Source: Bacteroidales bacterium (GTDB lineage Bacteria > Bacteroidota > Bacteroidia > Bacteroidales > NBLH01). From it: 5,750 nt of DNA. The translations under genes were made by a program, and so were the position numbers. The notes beneath the pieces were generated by a model. The model was not told where the DNA came from. It saw nothing but the letters and a program-made list of their open reading frames with translations, and made no database searches. Of the stretch, positions 5,279-5,750 are shown piece after piece. Position 1 is the stretch's first letter, and every line of letters begins with the position of its first letter. The stretch lies in contig JALWNR010000211.1 in NCBI GenBank assembly GCA_027083715.1, forward strand, positions 1 through 5,750, given 5' to 3'.

Positions 5279-5750
5279 TTATTTATTTTTAATTTTCCCG
5301 GGTAACGATGCCATAATCTGGGCAATTACTTTAGGCGTATTTTGTTCACGCTTTTTGGGATTTTTGTTAATAGTTCCTACTCCGATACCTTGCCATATTA
5401 GTTTTTTAGTACTGTTATCAAAAACATCAATAATTAGTGTACCTACCGTGTAAGTTTCTGTATTGTAGGTAGTATGAGTAGTACCCATCCCAAAACCGGG
5501 ACCGTAACCATAATATCCGAAACCACCATAATATCCGTATCCTCCCATATAAGTAGAATAGGCTGTTGTTTGTTCTTTTTCATCCAGGATTATATAATTA
5601 CTGACACTTAAATCAGCATTAGACGCTGAATAGGTATAGCCTTTTGCTTTCATTTGTGCTTTAACAGCATCAATAATTCTTTTGCGATCAAAATCATTTA
5701 TCATCTGTGAAACATCTTCACGCCAGGGCAACAGGTTGTAAGTCTTAAAT
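5279..5750 (-). CDS. DUF4136-type protein, 5' end beyond the right edge
   Basis: The last 156 residues are visible. The frame runs off the window: codons before 5731 read F-K-T-Y-N-L in frame, and the TTG at 5729-5731 is an internal leucine rather than a start. The visible N-terminal FKTYNLLPW fits the family's usual 'YKTYxW-P' region after a lipoprotein signal; the signal itself is out of view. Further features are a helix (about QMINDFDRKRIIDAVKAQMK), the strand DLSVSNYIIL, a Gly/Tyr-rich stretch (5483-5545), and the family's C-terminal core GTLIIDVFDNSTKKLIWQG followed by NTPKVIAQIMASLP. DUF4136 proteins are usually small envelope lipoproteins of unknown function. A strong terminator follows the stop codon. 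The family call is by recognition; location in the outer membrane or periplasm is inferred. Confidence 0.83.
   Translation of the reverse strand, partial: FKTYNLLPWREDVSQMINDFDRKRIIDAVKAQMKAKGYTYSASNADLSVSNYIILDEKEQTTAYSTYMGGYGYYGGFGYYGYGPGFGMGTTHTTYNTETYTVGTLIIDVFDNSTKKLIWQGIGVGTINKNPKKREQNTPKVIAQIMASLPGKIKNK
5507..5537 (-). repeat. 13-bp direct repeat coding for the Gly/Tyr-rich stretch
   Basis: The 13-mer ACCATAATATCCG (plus-strand reading) occurs at 5507-5519 and again at 5525-5537, an 18-nt offset. On the coding strand this is a six-codon period (GYYGGF then GYYGYG), so the Gly/Tyr-rich region probably grew or varies by in-frame duplication. Confidence 0.6.

Noticed and set aside
5205..5453. 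Plus-strand reading frame of 82 codons with hydrophobic stretches
   Set aside because: It crosses the minus-strand terminator and is antisense to the conserved C-terminal core of the DUF4136-type gene; the hydrophobicity is a by-product of the opposite strand's codons.
5729..5731. TTG as the start codon of the DUF4136-type gene
   Set aside because: The frame stays open to the window edge with FKTYNL before it, matching the family's conserved N-terminal region, so the true start lies outside the window.

Overview
The window is AT-rich DNA that looks like a Bacteroidota chromosome, probably of the Bacteroidales or a related order. The evidence is a DUF4293 membrane protein (a family I know mainly from this phylum), a PheT of typical Bacteroidota length, several TAnnTTTG-type -7 promoter boxes, no clear Shine-Dalgarno sequences, and a tRNA whose 3' CCA is not fully encoded. 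I cannot assign a genus. Most of the content is housekeeping or hypothetical. No transposase, CRISPR array, restriction system or phage gene is visible.

Layout from left to right. Positions 1-22 are the 3' end of a tRNA, most likely tRNA-Asp, followed by a strong intrinsic terminator (25-59). A small four-helix membrane protein of the DUF4293 family (135-596, +) follows. It converges on pheT (654-3101, -), the beta subunit of phenylalanyl-tRNA synthetase, and a 17-bp inverted repeat lies between them. Upstream of pheT is a 273-bp divergent gap. It holds degenerate 8-bp tandem repeats in two opposite orientations, a GC-rich mini-hairpin set exactly on a repeat boundary, and candidate promoters for both flanking genes. 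A 109-aa Imm33/DUF2185-type protein (3375-3704, +) is then met tail to tail by an exported TPR protein (3701-5182, -), with the stop codons overlapping by 4 nt. Upstream of the TPR gene is a minus-strand terminator that ends a DUF4136-type gene (5279 to the right edge, -), whose 5' end lies outside the window.

There is no convincing multi-gene pathway. Nearly every gene is its own transcription unit: pheT stands alone without pheS, and the TPR and DUF4136 genes share a strand but are separated by a terminator. The points most worth a second look are the octamer repeats on both sides of pheT, the mini-hairpin inside one array, the orphan immunity-family protein with its terminator-free stop-codon overlap, a -1 slippery A-run in pheT placed just after the tRNA-binding domain, and a possible promoter that uses the loop of a terminator.
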